64,000 nt of DNA from Athripsodes cinereus (lineage: Eukaryota > Arthropoda > Insecta > Trichoptera > Leptoceridae): contig OX388316.1 of the NCBI GenBank assembly GCA_947579605.1, positions 10,915,290 through 10,979,289 of the forward strand. The letters are read 5' to 3'. A model generated the notes under the pieces. That model did no database searches, was not told where the DNA came from, and saw nothing but the letters and a program-made list of their open reading frames with translations. Each line of letters starts with the position of its first letter. Position 1 is the stretch's first letter. A program made the position numbers and the translations under genes. Of the stretch, positions 51,601 to 62,570 are shown one piece after another.

Positions 51601-52805
51601 ACAAACCATTCAGAAACCTCTATTTCAGTTCGGTGATGGTCTATAATTACGGGATGTATACCATTTGCCACTAAATCAATGATCTGCTCCTTTGAACACT
51701 CTGTGTCTGAAGACGTTGCGAAACACTGTGGAGGTCCATCATCATCTTCAATACCATCAGGTCTTATTCCTTGTGGCGGTGTTTCAACACACCATCCGTG
51801 ATCTCCAGCTTCAAAATATATCCTTTCATGAAATGTATTATTGTGGAAACTATTTATAGGAATAAGTATATTGATAAATATTTTTATGAGATCAATATTA
51901 AATATTTAAACTTCCTATAACATTTATAAATATATAGCAATTTAAATGTGGATAGTCGTCCATTACATTTTAGAAGATATTTTTGTGGCCATAAAGTTTA
52001 CTAAACATTTCGTATACCTTCTTATGCTATCTTCAATATTGGCCGTGGCCAAAGACGTCACTGGCCGTGACAGCCGAAAAGTGGGGTTATGTTTTAAGAG
52101 TTATTGCGTAGGTATTTTTTCTTATTTACTTCCTAAATTGTCCATCCCCTAATCCACCGCCCACTCTTGTCATGCTAGTAATCAGTGTATGAGTTAAATG
52201 TTATTTATATCCTTTAGTATATAAAATACCTAGTGCGTTTTTCAAAGTCGTTGTCGTCAAAATAAGTAACAAAAAATTGTGCTTACAAAATAAACAAAAC
52301 TTAAAATAAATTTTCCATAAAAAGTGCCAACAAAGTGTCACTTGATTAAAATTGTAGATGGTAATAAATTCAGAATTTAAGGAAAAAAAAAATAACCTGA
52401 TTCCAATATTTCCCAGTTTTCAAAACCATTTTGTCCAGAGTTATTCTTTAGCAAATTACGTCCAATATTCAAGCATATATTTCTATAATCTAGATTTGGT
52501 AGCTCTTTATAATGATCGCCCAATATTTGTCTTATTGCTTTATCTCTCCAAACATATTTTTCAATTATCTCCTTCCATATGCGACAAACTTTTAACGAAG
52601 TTATTAAATCTTTACTATCAAAAGCAATTAATATTTCAATCAGTGCATTCCTATTTAGGGCAACACCATTGAGTATATATCCATTCATCCTCTGCCATTC
52701 TTCTGGGAAACTTGGAACTCTGTGCCATTGTGTCTCTGTGTCACCAAATGTTGGCTGCATAGAATGGATAAAACTTTGATCGAAATTCACTGGATTAAAC
52801 GACAT
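48602..52805 (-). CDS. F-box protein with FBA domain (FBXO2/6-like), copy B, 4 exons
   Basis: Tandem paralogue of the F-box gene 5 kb to its left, on the same strand. Exons: 52397-52805, 51607-51808, 50086-50224, 48602-48745. The phases are also 1, 2, 0, and the total is again 894 nt (297 aa). The F-box is around residues 47-90 (RNALIEILIAFDSKDLITSL then VCRIWKEI). The FBA domain runs from RNLLKNNSGQNGFENWEILES through GDHGWCVETPP to DTFKNYGPGVRYVAFKH and WAGHYGSKMANAQVVVN. The sequence at the glycan-contact pair is VDWAG, so the Tyr of Tyr-Trp has become Asp while Trp stays. Introns are longer and loaded with A-rich and TTTA-tailed repeats. Likely an SCF substrate receptor; loss of the Tyr hints at changed ligand binding. 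The frame is intact in all exons, so there is no sign of a pseudogene. Confidence 0.87.
50395..51300 (-). repeat. A-rich region with (TTTA)n-tailed repeat in an F-box B intron
   Basis: From 50395 the sequence is a long A-rich, low-complexity stretch. TTTATTTTTATTTATTTATT at about 50661-50685 is followed by CACAATATACGGCAATTGCC. I see no coding content. It fills most of the intron between coding exons 3 and 2 of F-box copy B. Confidence 0.5.
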
Positions 52806-53204
52806 ATCGATTTTCTACCTGTTTTTCCACCCAAAAATAATCACAATAAATTTGTATCGCACTTTCGTCGCAAAATGTCTCAGAATGAAATGTCTTGGAC
52901 AACGAAGGATATTATGTAAATATCAGACAGTACTACGAATATTGAGATGATTACGGCCTGCAAACTTTCTCGAACTTTCCGAATGAAGTGAGGAGAGGTA
53001 ACTCAAATGAAAGGGTGTAGGATAAGCGCTGTTCTACTAAGAAATACGACGAAAAATGATGCAACATATCGAAACATATCAATATTTTCTTATCATTATC
53101 AATCATACCATAGATAACACGATAATGTTTAAACGCTATCGATATAATATTATTATGTACTAGTTCATAAATATATTTTTATTTAATTTATTTACTTGTT
53201 CTTT

Positions 53205-53320
53205 ACTGCACATTGACTGCAAACAATTTGATAAAAAAAATCAATAATTATTCAATGCAGCCAATACAAAAAGAGAGAGAGTTTATCGCAAAGGTGCGAT
53301 TTTCGCAAATATAACCAAAT
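53205..53320 (-). repeat. AATAAAG-tailed dispersed repeat, copy
   Basis: Minus-strand copy with AAATCGCACCTTTGCGATAA and ACTCTCTCTCTTTTTGTATT. Upstream of F-box copy B. Confidence 0.55.
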
Positions 53321-53647
53321 GTTCATTGATTGTATCAGCATTCACTTTATAACCACTTGACTTTAAATTATAAAATAAATATTATTAATTTTACTATACA
53401 ACCCAATCTTATCTAATAATATACGAGTAGGTATGTGTATTCACAAAACCTTTTAATTTGCATTGGGTATATTTATAATATTCTTGATGGTAATGCGAAT
53501 ACACAGAAGTAATTTTCGTTTAACTCCGTAAATATTAAAGCGCTACTAACTCAATCGTAGTACGTATTTCTTTTCCCGCATAGGTACTGATTTCTATTTA
53601 ACTGCATACTTTGTCCTAAGTCGCCGCTATAAGAAAAAAAAATACAC

Positions 53648-53745
53648 ATTTATTTATTTATTTATTTTTAATACCATACTCGGCTTACGCCTTTGATACA
53701 AAGTGACAATAAATTATAATATAACATTAAAAATAAAACATTTTG
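53648..53745 (-). repeat. (TTTA)n-tailed repeat, copy
   Basis: ATTTATTTATTTATTTATTT then AATACCATACTCGGCTTACG and CCTTTGATACAAAGTGACAA. Same layout as the copies at 9940 and 61690. Confidence 0.5.
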
Positions 53746-54014
53746 TATCATGATGAGTCGTCGAGTTGCAAAAACCACTGGGTAGAAATGTTACCTTCGA
53801 GTAAAATCCAAATTAGGTAGATACTATTTCGAATGTAAATAAAATCAGAAAGCTATATTTTTTGCATAAGATATCTTGGAACGTATGAAATGATACGAAT
53901 TACATAATAATTAATGTTGATATACAATTTTGTGAAAAATTTAATATTTTGATTTGAATTGTAAGTGAGTGAGTAAATACATTTTGGTCAGAGCGGGTTT
54001 TGTCACTCACTGAT

Positions 54015-54255
54015 TCAATATCAAATAATAATTTAAAAATAAAACTAATCTTATATCAAATCACAATCTAAAAATAAAACATATCATCTCTTATCAAATC
54101 ATAATTTAAACATTAAACACATCGTATCATATCAAATCATGGAACATATCGTATGTTATCAAATCATAATTTAAAACTAAAACACGCCATACCATATCAA
54201 ATCATAAAACATATTGCATTATACCAAATTACAACATAAAAATAAAACATAATTT
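54015..54255. repeat. Degenerate minisatellite of about 38-bp units
   Basis: Repeated TATCAAATCATAATTTAAAA and ATAAAACATATCGTATCAT segments recur at intervals of mostly 36-38 bases. The array ends shortly before the hAT insertion at 54340. Confidence 0.65.
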
Positions 54256-55084
54256 TCGTATCATCGGATCGCTCGTCAGGGACCATTGTTGGGAGCCCAT
54301 GATAGGGTGTGAGGTGTGACAATGAGAAAGTGTTAAGACCAGAGGCGGCTCTTTGATAATGAGCGGCAGTTCAAACGCACCCCCAGTTTAAAACCTAACA
54401 ATAAGTAATAATTAAAATAAAAAATATTTCTTAATTTTCCCACGAACAATATAATATTATTATTCCAGTAACCATATGAACAAAACAGTCATCGCATACA
54501 TTAATGCTTTTCAACATGCAGCGCCACTGTTCGTTAGAATATTTTAATGCGGATGTCGAGCGTACTAATCGGTGCAAAATTATTTCTTGAACAAGACCCA
54601 CGTACATTTCGTATAGCTCCAATACAAAGTACGCGGTGCTAAAATTGTATGGAGATATTAAAAATATATGGGATATCTTGAGCAATGAACACAACTATGC
54701 TCACACGTAAAAAGGAGTAAGAGATACACCTTGTAGCATTTTGTCGTACATTGACGGAATTTTTTTGACTAGTGTGTTTTTTTTATGTGAAGGGATTCCT
54801 GTTATTAGTTATATGTGGACGCGATGAATAAGTACCTACCTACCAAGTGTGTGTGTACCTAAAAAATGCATCGCTTGACATCGTGAGGTTCAAAGGTCAG
54901 CCCTATGCATTGTTATTACTTATTAGATAGTGGTAAAATTTCTTTAGTAAGACACCGCTAGTCGCGATTGTGTTATGCAGATAATAAGTTTTTTGATTTC
55001 GGCGCGCTTATATCATAATATTACGTACAATTTTAAGAATCTACGATATCCCTAAATTAAATTAATATATTATTGTTTTTAGCT

Positions 55085-56341
55085 TACAAAATGTGTGAAT
55101 TAAATGTAGAATACATTAAAAATAGCTCTAAAAATTTCGAAACAAACCTATTAATAAAAAGACACGGCCCTCCGCGTCCTTTTTTACATATTAATCATAC
55201 ATGCAACTCAAAAAACAAATCATATGTTCGTAAATTTAAATTAGATTTTTATACTAAAGCTCAGTGGTTGTGCGGGTGTGACAAAACTAATAAACTTTTT
55301 TGTTTTCCGTGTTTAATTTTTAGTGGAGATTCGAACTGGACAGAGCAGGGTGTAAATGATTTGGCGCACTTAAGTCAGAAAATTAAAAAACATAGCCAAT
55401 CGTCACACCATTTAAAAAATGTAATGACTTTAGCAGTTTTGGGCACAGTTAATATAAGAGAACAGCTTGATTCTGGATATCGGATGCAAGTAAAACAACA
55501 TAATGAGGCAGTAGATCAAAATCGATATGTAATGTCAAAAATAATTGATTGTGTAAGATTTTGTGGAGCATTTGAGCTAGCACTACGAGGTCATAATGAA
55601 AAATCCGATTCGTTAAATCCGGGAGTTTTTCGTGGTCTGATCAATTTTGTAAAAGAGTTGGATGGAGTGATGAAAGAGCATTTAGATAAATCCTCTGTTT
55701 TCAAAGGCATTTCAAAAACCATTCAAAATGATATTTTAGACTCAATTTTGGAAGTCTACCATTCCAATATAATAAAACAGATCGCTGAATGCGACTTTAT
55801 CGCCATTCAAGCGGATGAAACGACAGATGTATCCACAACCTCACAATTGGTATTAATATTAAGATACGTATGGAAGGGCGAAATTCAAGAACATTTTTGG
55901 AAATATTTAATACCGAAATCACACTGCGCTGAAGGTCTATGCAATGCAATCATGAATGAGTTAAAGATATTAAACATCACACCAAATAAACTGATTGCAC
56001 AATGCTATGATGGTGCATCAGTAATGAGTGGAAAATTAGGTGGGGTACAAGCTAAAATAAAACAAGATTTTCCATTTGCCCACTATGTACATTGTTACGC
56101 TCATCAATTAAATTTAATAATTGAAAAAAGTGCGTCACATAACAATGTATTGAAAAGGTTTTTTGCAAATTTGCATGCTTTTCCTGTTTTCTTTTCAAGA
56201 TCTCCAAAACGAATGCAAGTACTTAAAGATGTAGCTAAGATCAAAATTCCTTCTGCTCCGCAAACACGATGGAACTTTAATAGCAAGACAGTGAACCGTG
56301 TGCACACTTATTCCGAATTATTAAGAGCCCTTGATAGGTAG
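55085..56341 (+). CDS. hAT transposase, N-terminal part (TTF zinc finger and DUF4371)
   Basis: About 418 codons from the Met of MCELNVEY to a stop at 56339. The first part contains GPPRPFLHI and then WLCGCDKTNKLFCFPC, the TTF-type zinc-finger region of ZMYM1-like hAT transposases. This is followed by H-x3-H-type residues (KHSQSSHHLK). The DUF4371/RNase H-like core shows IAIQADETTDVST (with the first catalytic Asp) and CYDGASVMSG (second Asp), then YVHCYAHQLNLI. The frame ends at ALDR then TAG, just where the conserved protein should continue toward the helical insertion and C-terminal dimerisation region. That region is found 3.2 kb downstream. The open frame extends four codons further upstream (55073) from a non-ATG start. 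Confidence 0.87.
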   Translation, partial: YKMCELNVEYIKNSSKNFETNLLIKRHGPPRPFLHINHTCNSKNKSYVRKFKLDFYTKAQWLCGCDKTNKLFCFPCLIFSGDSNWTEQGVNDLAHLSQKIKKHSQSSHHLKNVMTLAVLGTVNIREQLDSGYRMQVKQHNEAVDQNRYVMSKIIDCVRFCGAFELALRGHNEKSDSLNPGVFRGLINFVKELDGVMKEHLDKSSVFKGISKTIQNDILDSILEVYHSNIIKQIAECDFIAIQADETTDVSTTSQLVLILRYVWKGEIQEHFWKYLIPKSHCAEGLCNAIMNELKILNITPNKLIAQCYDGASVMSGKLGGVQAKIKQDFPFAHYVHCYAHQLNLIIEKSASHNNVLKRFFANLHAFPVFFSRSPKRMQVLKDVAKIKIPSAPQTRWNFNSKTVNRVHTYSELLRALDR

Positions 56342-59300
56342 GGAACTCGAAATTGTCTCATGATTTTACGCAACCATTTTTCAACATTGATTATTAATTA
56401 ATTGCAATATTTTCGTGATCGAGATGATATTTTTATTGTTTGTTTTTGATAATATCAAAATTTGAACATATTTTTATGTATTTTTAATAATAATGAAAAA
56501 AAATTCCGAGAGATTCATGTAGAAATTATCGATTGAAAAACACCTTCCGAAATTTCATCACGACTAGCAGAGGTATTTTAAGACAATCATCTTAGAGGTT
56601 ACATAAATGATGAAGTAAATTTAGCTCCAAGGATGCTTTAGAAAAATCCTATTTTTCTTAAATTTGGGTAATATTTAGCCATATTTTATTAAATATGCGA
56701 AAAAAATGGGATTTGTGACGTGCACATAAGAAAATATAATTTTTAGTTCGTCAAGTTCGAATAAGGAAAACATATTTAAAACAATTTTAATTGAATAATT
56801 TATCATATGAGTATAATAGCGTGATGTATTATTTATATTGAGAAATTTTCATTTTGAATTTTCCGCTTGCGGGAAAGTTTTTATGAAAATTTCCGTAGAA
56901 CTCAAAATTCGGCTTTAGTTCGGCCAGCCGAGTCAAAGAGTCGGCACGCCGTTGAATCTGCGTCTGATTATTTATTTAAAATTATTAAAAAATAGAGATG
57001 GTTTTATGCTTGAAACTACATAATTACAGCACTAGATTACTTGATTTTTACCAAGGAAACATATTTTTATATGTGTCATCAAGTAATCCCTATATAAATG
57101 TTTTTTTTTTTCATTAAAAATAAACATTATAACTTAATATACCTAAATTATATTTATTTCCATGTCTGTCAAAATACGAGCAATGAGAATACAATATTGT
57201 ACATATATTAGTGCTAACTTTGTTATTTTTCGTTGACATAACGACCGTTGCTATAATGACCGGTGCTTAAATAACATAATTTATTATTCTGTGACAGCTA
57301 CACTTTTATGGTCGAGCGAAGCAAGAAAACAATTATTTAAATAAAGCAAAATGACGGGAAAATCGTTGATATTATTAAGAAAAAGGATTTTTCATTAAAT
57401 TTTTATAAATCACAGAAGTAAGTATATACTAGATAGCGAATACTTTCATAGTATTGTTTTATATCATATATCATTTCCGGAACATTATTTTTCCAAAATA
57501 ATAATTACAATAAATTACATTGATATGCGTGTGAAATTATTCAAATTGATAAATTATTATAATGTGAATGCTTGTGATTTTTTGATTAATTAAAAAATAT
57601 GCTTTGTATTCTAGATCATCAAACGAATCAGATAATACAAGCGATGTCAGAGTTGTTCTTGGTGGATCAAACACAAATGTAAGAAGAAAAATTAACTGAT
57701 ATCATTGTATATACGAGGTTAACTCAATGTATTTTATCTTATTTTGAATAACAAACAGACATCTGAAAACATTCAATATAATGTGATACAAAAAACGAGA
57801 GTTTTTTCAAAGGAAGGCAAAAAATACTGAAATAAATACAAAGTCAATTTTATTTATCAATAAGTTGATTATTTGTACACAGCTGGAAAATATTGCCCAC
57901 AATTGTTCATTATATTATTTATTACAGCTCTCCAATATGTTCATTTTATTATTTGATCAATAAATTGTCATTATTATCATAACATTTTAGGTTCAGTTTG
58001 CAGTTCAAATAAGGTATTATATTTCGACATATTTTTAGTGTAGATATATCCTTGCCGAATGTCGATAAATAGATACATTTAATATTAATTAAAATAAAAT
58101 AAAAAATATAAGCACTAGGTATATTATTTAGGTATATTATTTCCACTACATATATATATACATATTTGCAGAAACCACTTTGCATATATATGGTTACTAT
58201 GGAAACATAAAATATTTATGTTTTGACATTCCATTTTCATATGAAATTCATAGTGATTCATAGCACAAAGACATTGTACTATAACAAGACTGTGCATTAT
58301 GACGTCCATACATACCATCACGCCGCTTCCCTTGCGGGGTAGGCAGAAAGGATCGAGCGTCACTTCCTTCTATTAACCATTTTATTGCTATAATTTTGTA
58401 TTATTTCAATGATAAAACAAAATCTGCAAGTATATAGACGGATTGTGAATTTATCCTTGGATTATGATGACTCCAATCTATTTTTGTGACACTAAAGATG
58501 CATGAATCATGCTCTCCAAATCCCGGCCTTTTTCTTGTTTGCAATTTAATGGTGGAATCAAAAATAATAAACAAGAAAAAAACATATTAAGTATTCTTTT
58601 ATACATTTGCAGCACTGATGCCACAGTCGTCGTTGCTCAAGAGAGCCATCATTGTCACTTAATTTGACGTCCCAGAAGAAAGAATAAATTATGGACAACT
58701 CAATGCAGATTGGTGCAACAAATTATGGATAAACTCAAATATACCTATTATACGTGTACTTTTTAGGTGTATAATATAAATTATAAATATAATTGTTACA
58801 GAATAAAAACTGAGTATTATTTTTTAAAAAGTACATATTTGAGCACTTTATTGGAAATTTTCCCACATACACGCCTACATATATGTATATAAAACAAGGT
58901 AGACATGTAGAGCTTTTTTTGACCAATGATTTGGTGAATCTATCTATACCCTCACGTCGCATCACATGTGGGGTACGCAGAGAGAATGGAATGCCAATTA
59001 AGTAAACACCTTCCATTATTCAGCAAAAATAATAATAGTCTACCTACCTACGTGTTTGCTATATTGATCTCTAGGTATAGGCCAATTTATTACTTTTAGG
59101 GCATGAATGCTCTCTCGCAGGTGGGCCTTGGTGACCTCTGTGTGCATCAATTGCATTAAACATACCGTTTTTTCAAGGGAGTGCACAATCTTGTTAAAAA
59201 CTATGTCTTTGTATGCAATGATTATTGTGTCATTTGGTGTCATAGATAATGTCATCACGTACGTCACATTTTTTATCTCCCTTTTCACTTACCGCAAAAA

Positions 59301-59598
59301 GAGAGACGGTGATTTTTTAATGTCCGTAGTTTTTCGGACATAATATTAACTATATTATTATTATGTCTACGTGTGTTAGTGACCAAGTGGTGTCATAGAT
59401 AATGAGTGAAATATACTTCATTTTTTTATCTCCCTTTTCACTTACCGCAAAAAGAGAGACAGTATTTTTTTAATGCTTCGTAGTTTATTGGTTCGTAAAG
59501 TTACAATTTGGTGTTTACACCTGTTTTTAGGCAATTTTAGCATATAGTCGAACGATTTCAAATTAAATTCTGGCTGTTAAGTCCTGTTAATAGACTGT
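56342..59598 (+). other. Spacer splitting the hAT transposase
   Basis: About 3.2 kb with no long open frame. It starts with a donor-like AG/GTAGGG at 56336-56343 and ends with TTAATAG at 59587-59593, so it could be an intron. However, joining those sites puts the second part one base out of frame. ATAG occurs at both junctions, which would also fit a 4-bp duplication from an inserted element. Inside are a copy of a dispersed repeat at about 56490-56660 (also near 9630-9760), LINE 3'-end scraps at 58310-58350 and 58948-58990 (minus), and a partial tandem repeat at 59229-59475. Confidence 0.6.
59229..59475. repeat. Partial tandem duplication, TTTTTATCTCCCTTTTCACTT core
   Basis: Two copies, at about 59229-59325 and 59390-59475, share GGTGTCATAGATAATG, then CTCCCTTTTCACTTACCG and AAAAAGAGAGAC followed by T-rich DNA. 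A diverged relative lies at about 10530-10585 inside a Dark intron. So the unit is a dispersed repeat that was duplicated locally within the hAT spacer. Confidence 0.55.
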
Positions 59599-60426
59599 AT
59601 GGAAAAAATATTGGATATGGAGAACAACGATGCTAACACTATTAATCAGGCTGATATGCTTTTAATATATCTAAAAGATCCGCATTTTCAATACTGGTTA
59701 AAGTTTTTTAATTCCATTTTTATGCAATCTGATATACTATTTCACCAATTACAAACAAAACCGATAGATGCAACCAAAATCAAAAATTGTATATTTCAGT
59801 TTGAAAAAAGTATTCAAAACATACGCAACTCGATGAATTCCAATTTCGAGCCACCAGCAAAACGAGGAAAAACCGAAAATTATATAATTTGCATCGAAGT
59901 ATGTGATATAATAATACAGCAAATAAAGGATCGATTCGAATTCACAAACCATCTTGCCGCGTCTAAATTATTTGAATCTCAAGACTTCAAAAATTATAGA
60001 GAAAAATTTCCGCACGATGACTTTACTGTAACAGTGAATACCTATCCCTTTTTAGATAAATTTCAGTTAAAAAGTGAATTGTGTGCCATATATGAACGTG
60101 ATGATTTTGCTGATGCTGATGGCTCGGCAGCCATATTGCGATTATTTTACAAAACAAATTTATCGGAATCATTTTCCGAAACTTTTAAGCTGTTAACAAT
60201 AATCTGTACTATACCAATGACATCCGTGGAAAGTGAAAGGTGTTTTTCAACATTAAAAAGAATAAAATCATTTTTGAGAAATAGTATGAACCAAAATAGA
60301 CTAAATTCCTTATCTGTATTAAGCATTGAAAAACAATTTATACATGAAATACCAGAGTTTAACCGTTTAGTAACTGAAGTGTTCGCTAATGGCAAAGAGA
60401 GGAGGATAGAACTTCTTTATAAGTAA
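59599..60426 (+). CDS. hAT transposase, C-terminal part (hAT dimerisation region)
   Basis: 275 codons. The middle (FQYWLKFFNSIFMQSDILF) matches the helical region that normally follows the DDE core in this transposase type. The C terminus has MTSVESERCFSTLKRIKSFL and NRLNSLSVLSIEK, the conserved hAT C-terminal dimerisation block with the third catalytic Glu region. The reading frame stays open for three codons upstream of the ATG (Ile-Asp-Cys). It therefore probably was the direct continuation of the upstream 55085-56341 part. It ends 60 bases before the right terminal inverted repeat. Confidence 0.87.
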   Translation: MEKILDMENNDANTINQADMLLIYLKDPHFQYWLKFFNSIFMQSDILFHQLQTKPIDATKIKNCIFQFEKSIQNIRNSMNSNFEPPAKRGKTENYIICIEVCDIIIQQIKDRFEFTNHLAASKLFESQDFKNYREKFPHDDFTVTVNTYPFLDKFQLKSELCAIYERDDFADADGSAAILRLFYKTNLSESFSETFKLLTIICTIPMTSVESERCFSTLKRIKSFLRNSMNQNRLNSLSVLSIEKQFIHEIPEFNRLVTEVFANGKERRIELLYK

Positions 60427-60493
60427 TAAGGTAGGTGTTTTTTTTTTACCGAACCCCCCCAAATATATATTGCCGGCCGCCTCTGGTTAAGAC

Positions 60494-61685
60494 CAAGTTA
60501 AAATCATTTATGCGGTATCCATAATAATATAATATATTAGGTATACTGTTTTCGTTGTAATTGTTTAATGTAGATGTAATGAGGGAAAATTTTAATTTCA
60601 TTTCATATCAAACCACATAGCCTTTCAAGTATTTTTTCAGGGTACATAAACTTTCATCTAGCTAATCCAGAATATCGACTATTGCACAAATAATAACATA
60701 CTTTCTCTTACCAAGTGAAACGAAGAACAATTTTCCTCGACTTACCCTCACTTGAGTCTAATTGAGATGAAAATAAATTGTATCAAAGTGTTACAATACG
60801 ATGTCAATAAATTTTTGTTTGAGTGTTTAATCTAGTTTTAATGTCATAGTGTAGGTACATCTCATTATTTAATTCCGTATTAATATTGCACTCCTCAGGT
60901 CAATTTTCTTGCCAGTGACATCAATATCATTCATACGTATTTTTTCTATGATATCATTATTTCTTCATAATCACTCGATCGCGGGTGCTTTGCCATGAAA
61001 TTAAATATTATTTCTTGGACTAAATTTTACTTCAGGTGTATGTACTCGTAGCTTGGTACATAACTTCGTAATAATATTTTATAAGTAAATAAATTATTTT
61101 TTTATGACACATTTCTTACTTTTTATTTTTTAATTTTTAGGCAACCTAGCTAGCTAGAGCTGATTTATGCCAACTAATGAATAATGCATAGATTAAGTTT
61201 GGTTTAAGAAAAGGTAAGGTAATAATTTTGCAGCCCTCTTTTGTTGAATAGTGCAAGTTTTATAACCTCCACCACTTTGGTCAAAACAGTTTCACTACTC
61301 TGCGAGGGACGGCGTACAATTTATTTATACGATAACATTTGGGGAAATATCTATAGATGTCTCTATTCATATCACTATTTTATTTATAATATTTATGTAG
61401 TTTAAAGGATGTAGCAATTATAATCATATGTAATTACCTACCTTATGTTCAATATTGTAAACCTGGCTACGAAGAGAAATAATATGTGTGCGTATTTTGT
61501 TAATAAATGTTTTTTATCTCGACAATCAATCAATTCAACCATTATGAGTAATTAAAAATTGGAGAAGACGGGGCAGCTTCTCGCTATGATGCCATTTTCC
61601 ATACTTAAGTAATATTGTTGCGAACTTTTTTTAACAACTCATAAAATTGATAAGAAGTTCATAAGATTTTTTTTAAAACGATATA
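60494..61685. other. AT-rich DNA without a gene
   Basis: Right flank of the hAT insertion. I found no frame, repeat end or RNA gene that could be supported. Confidence 0.5.
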
Positions 61686-61689
61686 TCAG

Positions 61690-62070
61690 CTGGGTTTTAT
61701 TTTTATTTATTTATTTAATACATCCAACGGCATAAAAGCCCTTTTTTACAATGACTTGTGTACAAGTAATACAAACAATCTCCATACAATGTATAAAGCA
61801 AAAAAAAACATAATAAGAAAGTGAATAACTTAATTTCAAATATAAAAATAATAATGAAGAACGGCGGAAATTTCGAGACGAATAGGATTGGGATGGGCTG
61901 CATTCTCAAAACTTAAATATATATGTTACCATCTTTTCGATAATATTTATGTCTAAACTAATTTGTATAGTTAAGAAAAGTTTATTATTGTTATGTTTTG
62001 TATTGTGCCAACCTTACTTTTAAAAGGCCTGTGGGCCGTTGATGTATCAATAAATAAATAAATATTTAAA
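61690..62070. repeat. Two (TTTA)n-tailed repeats in opposite orientation
   Basis: A minus copy at about 61690-61800 (ATTTATTTATTTAATACATC, CAACGGCATAAAAGCCCTTT) and a plus copy at about 61985-62070 (AAAAGGCCTGTGGGCCGTTG, ATCAATAAATAAATAAATAT). They face each other across about 180 bases of AT-rich DNA. Confidence 0.55.
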
Positions 62071-62074
62071 AATA

Positions 62075-62570
62075 ATGAAGTCCCCATAAGTCTCAAGAGA
62101 AAACTTTACGATTCGTGTGTCCTGCCAGTGATTACATATGGGCTAGAAACTATGACGCTAACACTTGCGAGCAAACGAAAACTGAGGTGTGTACCTACAG
62201 CGTGCCATGGAGAGGCAAATGCTAGGTATCAGCTTGAGAGACAAAATAAGAAATGAAACTATCCGACAAAAGACAAAAGTCGTTGACGTTGTTGATAAAG
62301 TCTCTAAGCTGAAATGGCAATGGGCTGGTCATGTGGTAAGACGAGAGGATGGCAGATGGACTTCCAGAATTCTTGTATGGAGACCATGGGAGGACAAAAG
62401 AAGCGTAGGAAGACCCCAAAAAAGATGGGTTGATGATATTGTCCAGATGATGGGGAAACAGTGGTATCGTGTTGCTCGAGATAGGAAAATGTGGAAAAGT
62501 TTTGAAGAGGCCTATATCCAGCAGTGGAGAGAAGAAGGCTAGCAGAGAGAGAGAGAGAGAGAGAGAGAAT
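62075..62570 (+). pseudogene. 5'-truncated LINE remnant with (GA)n tail
   Basis: Begins with SLKRKLYDSCVLPVITYGLE, shifts frame near 62185, then continues as 117 codons with RDKIRNETIRQKT, KWQWAGHVVRREDGRW and SVGRPQKRWVDDI. This is the C-terminal region of an RTE-like LINE. It ends in a (GA)n run at 62541-62568. The frame shift and the missing reverse transcriptase make it dead. Confidence 0.8.

Larger units (their letters stand above)
52806..54010. other. Upstream flank of F-box copy B
   Basis: Presumed promoter and 5' UTR at the left edge; two dispersed repeat copies (53205, 53648) further right. No coding frame recognised. Confidence 0.45.
54340..60485 (+). mobile_element. hAT DNA transposon with perfect 8-bp target-site duplication
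   Basis: The ends are inverted repeats beginning CAGAGGCGGC (10 bp perfect). They are flanked by identical 8-bp copies of GTTAAGAC at 54332-54339 and 60486-60493, the TSD length of hAT elements. The element is 6,146 bp, large for a hAT. It encodes an N-terminal transposase part (55085-56341) and a C-terminal part (59599-60426) separated by about 3.2 kb of non-coding, repeat-bearing DNA. The matching TSD shows this was one insertion event into the right end of a degenerate tandem array. It may be recent but is probably no longer autonomous because the transposase frame is split. Confidence 0.88.
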
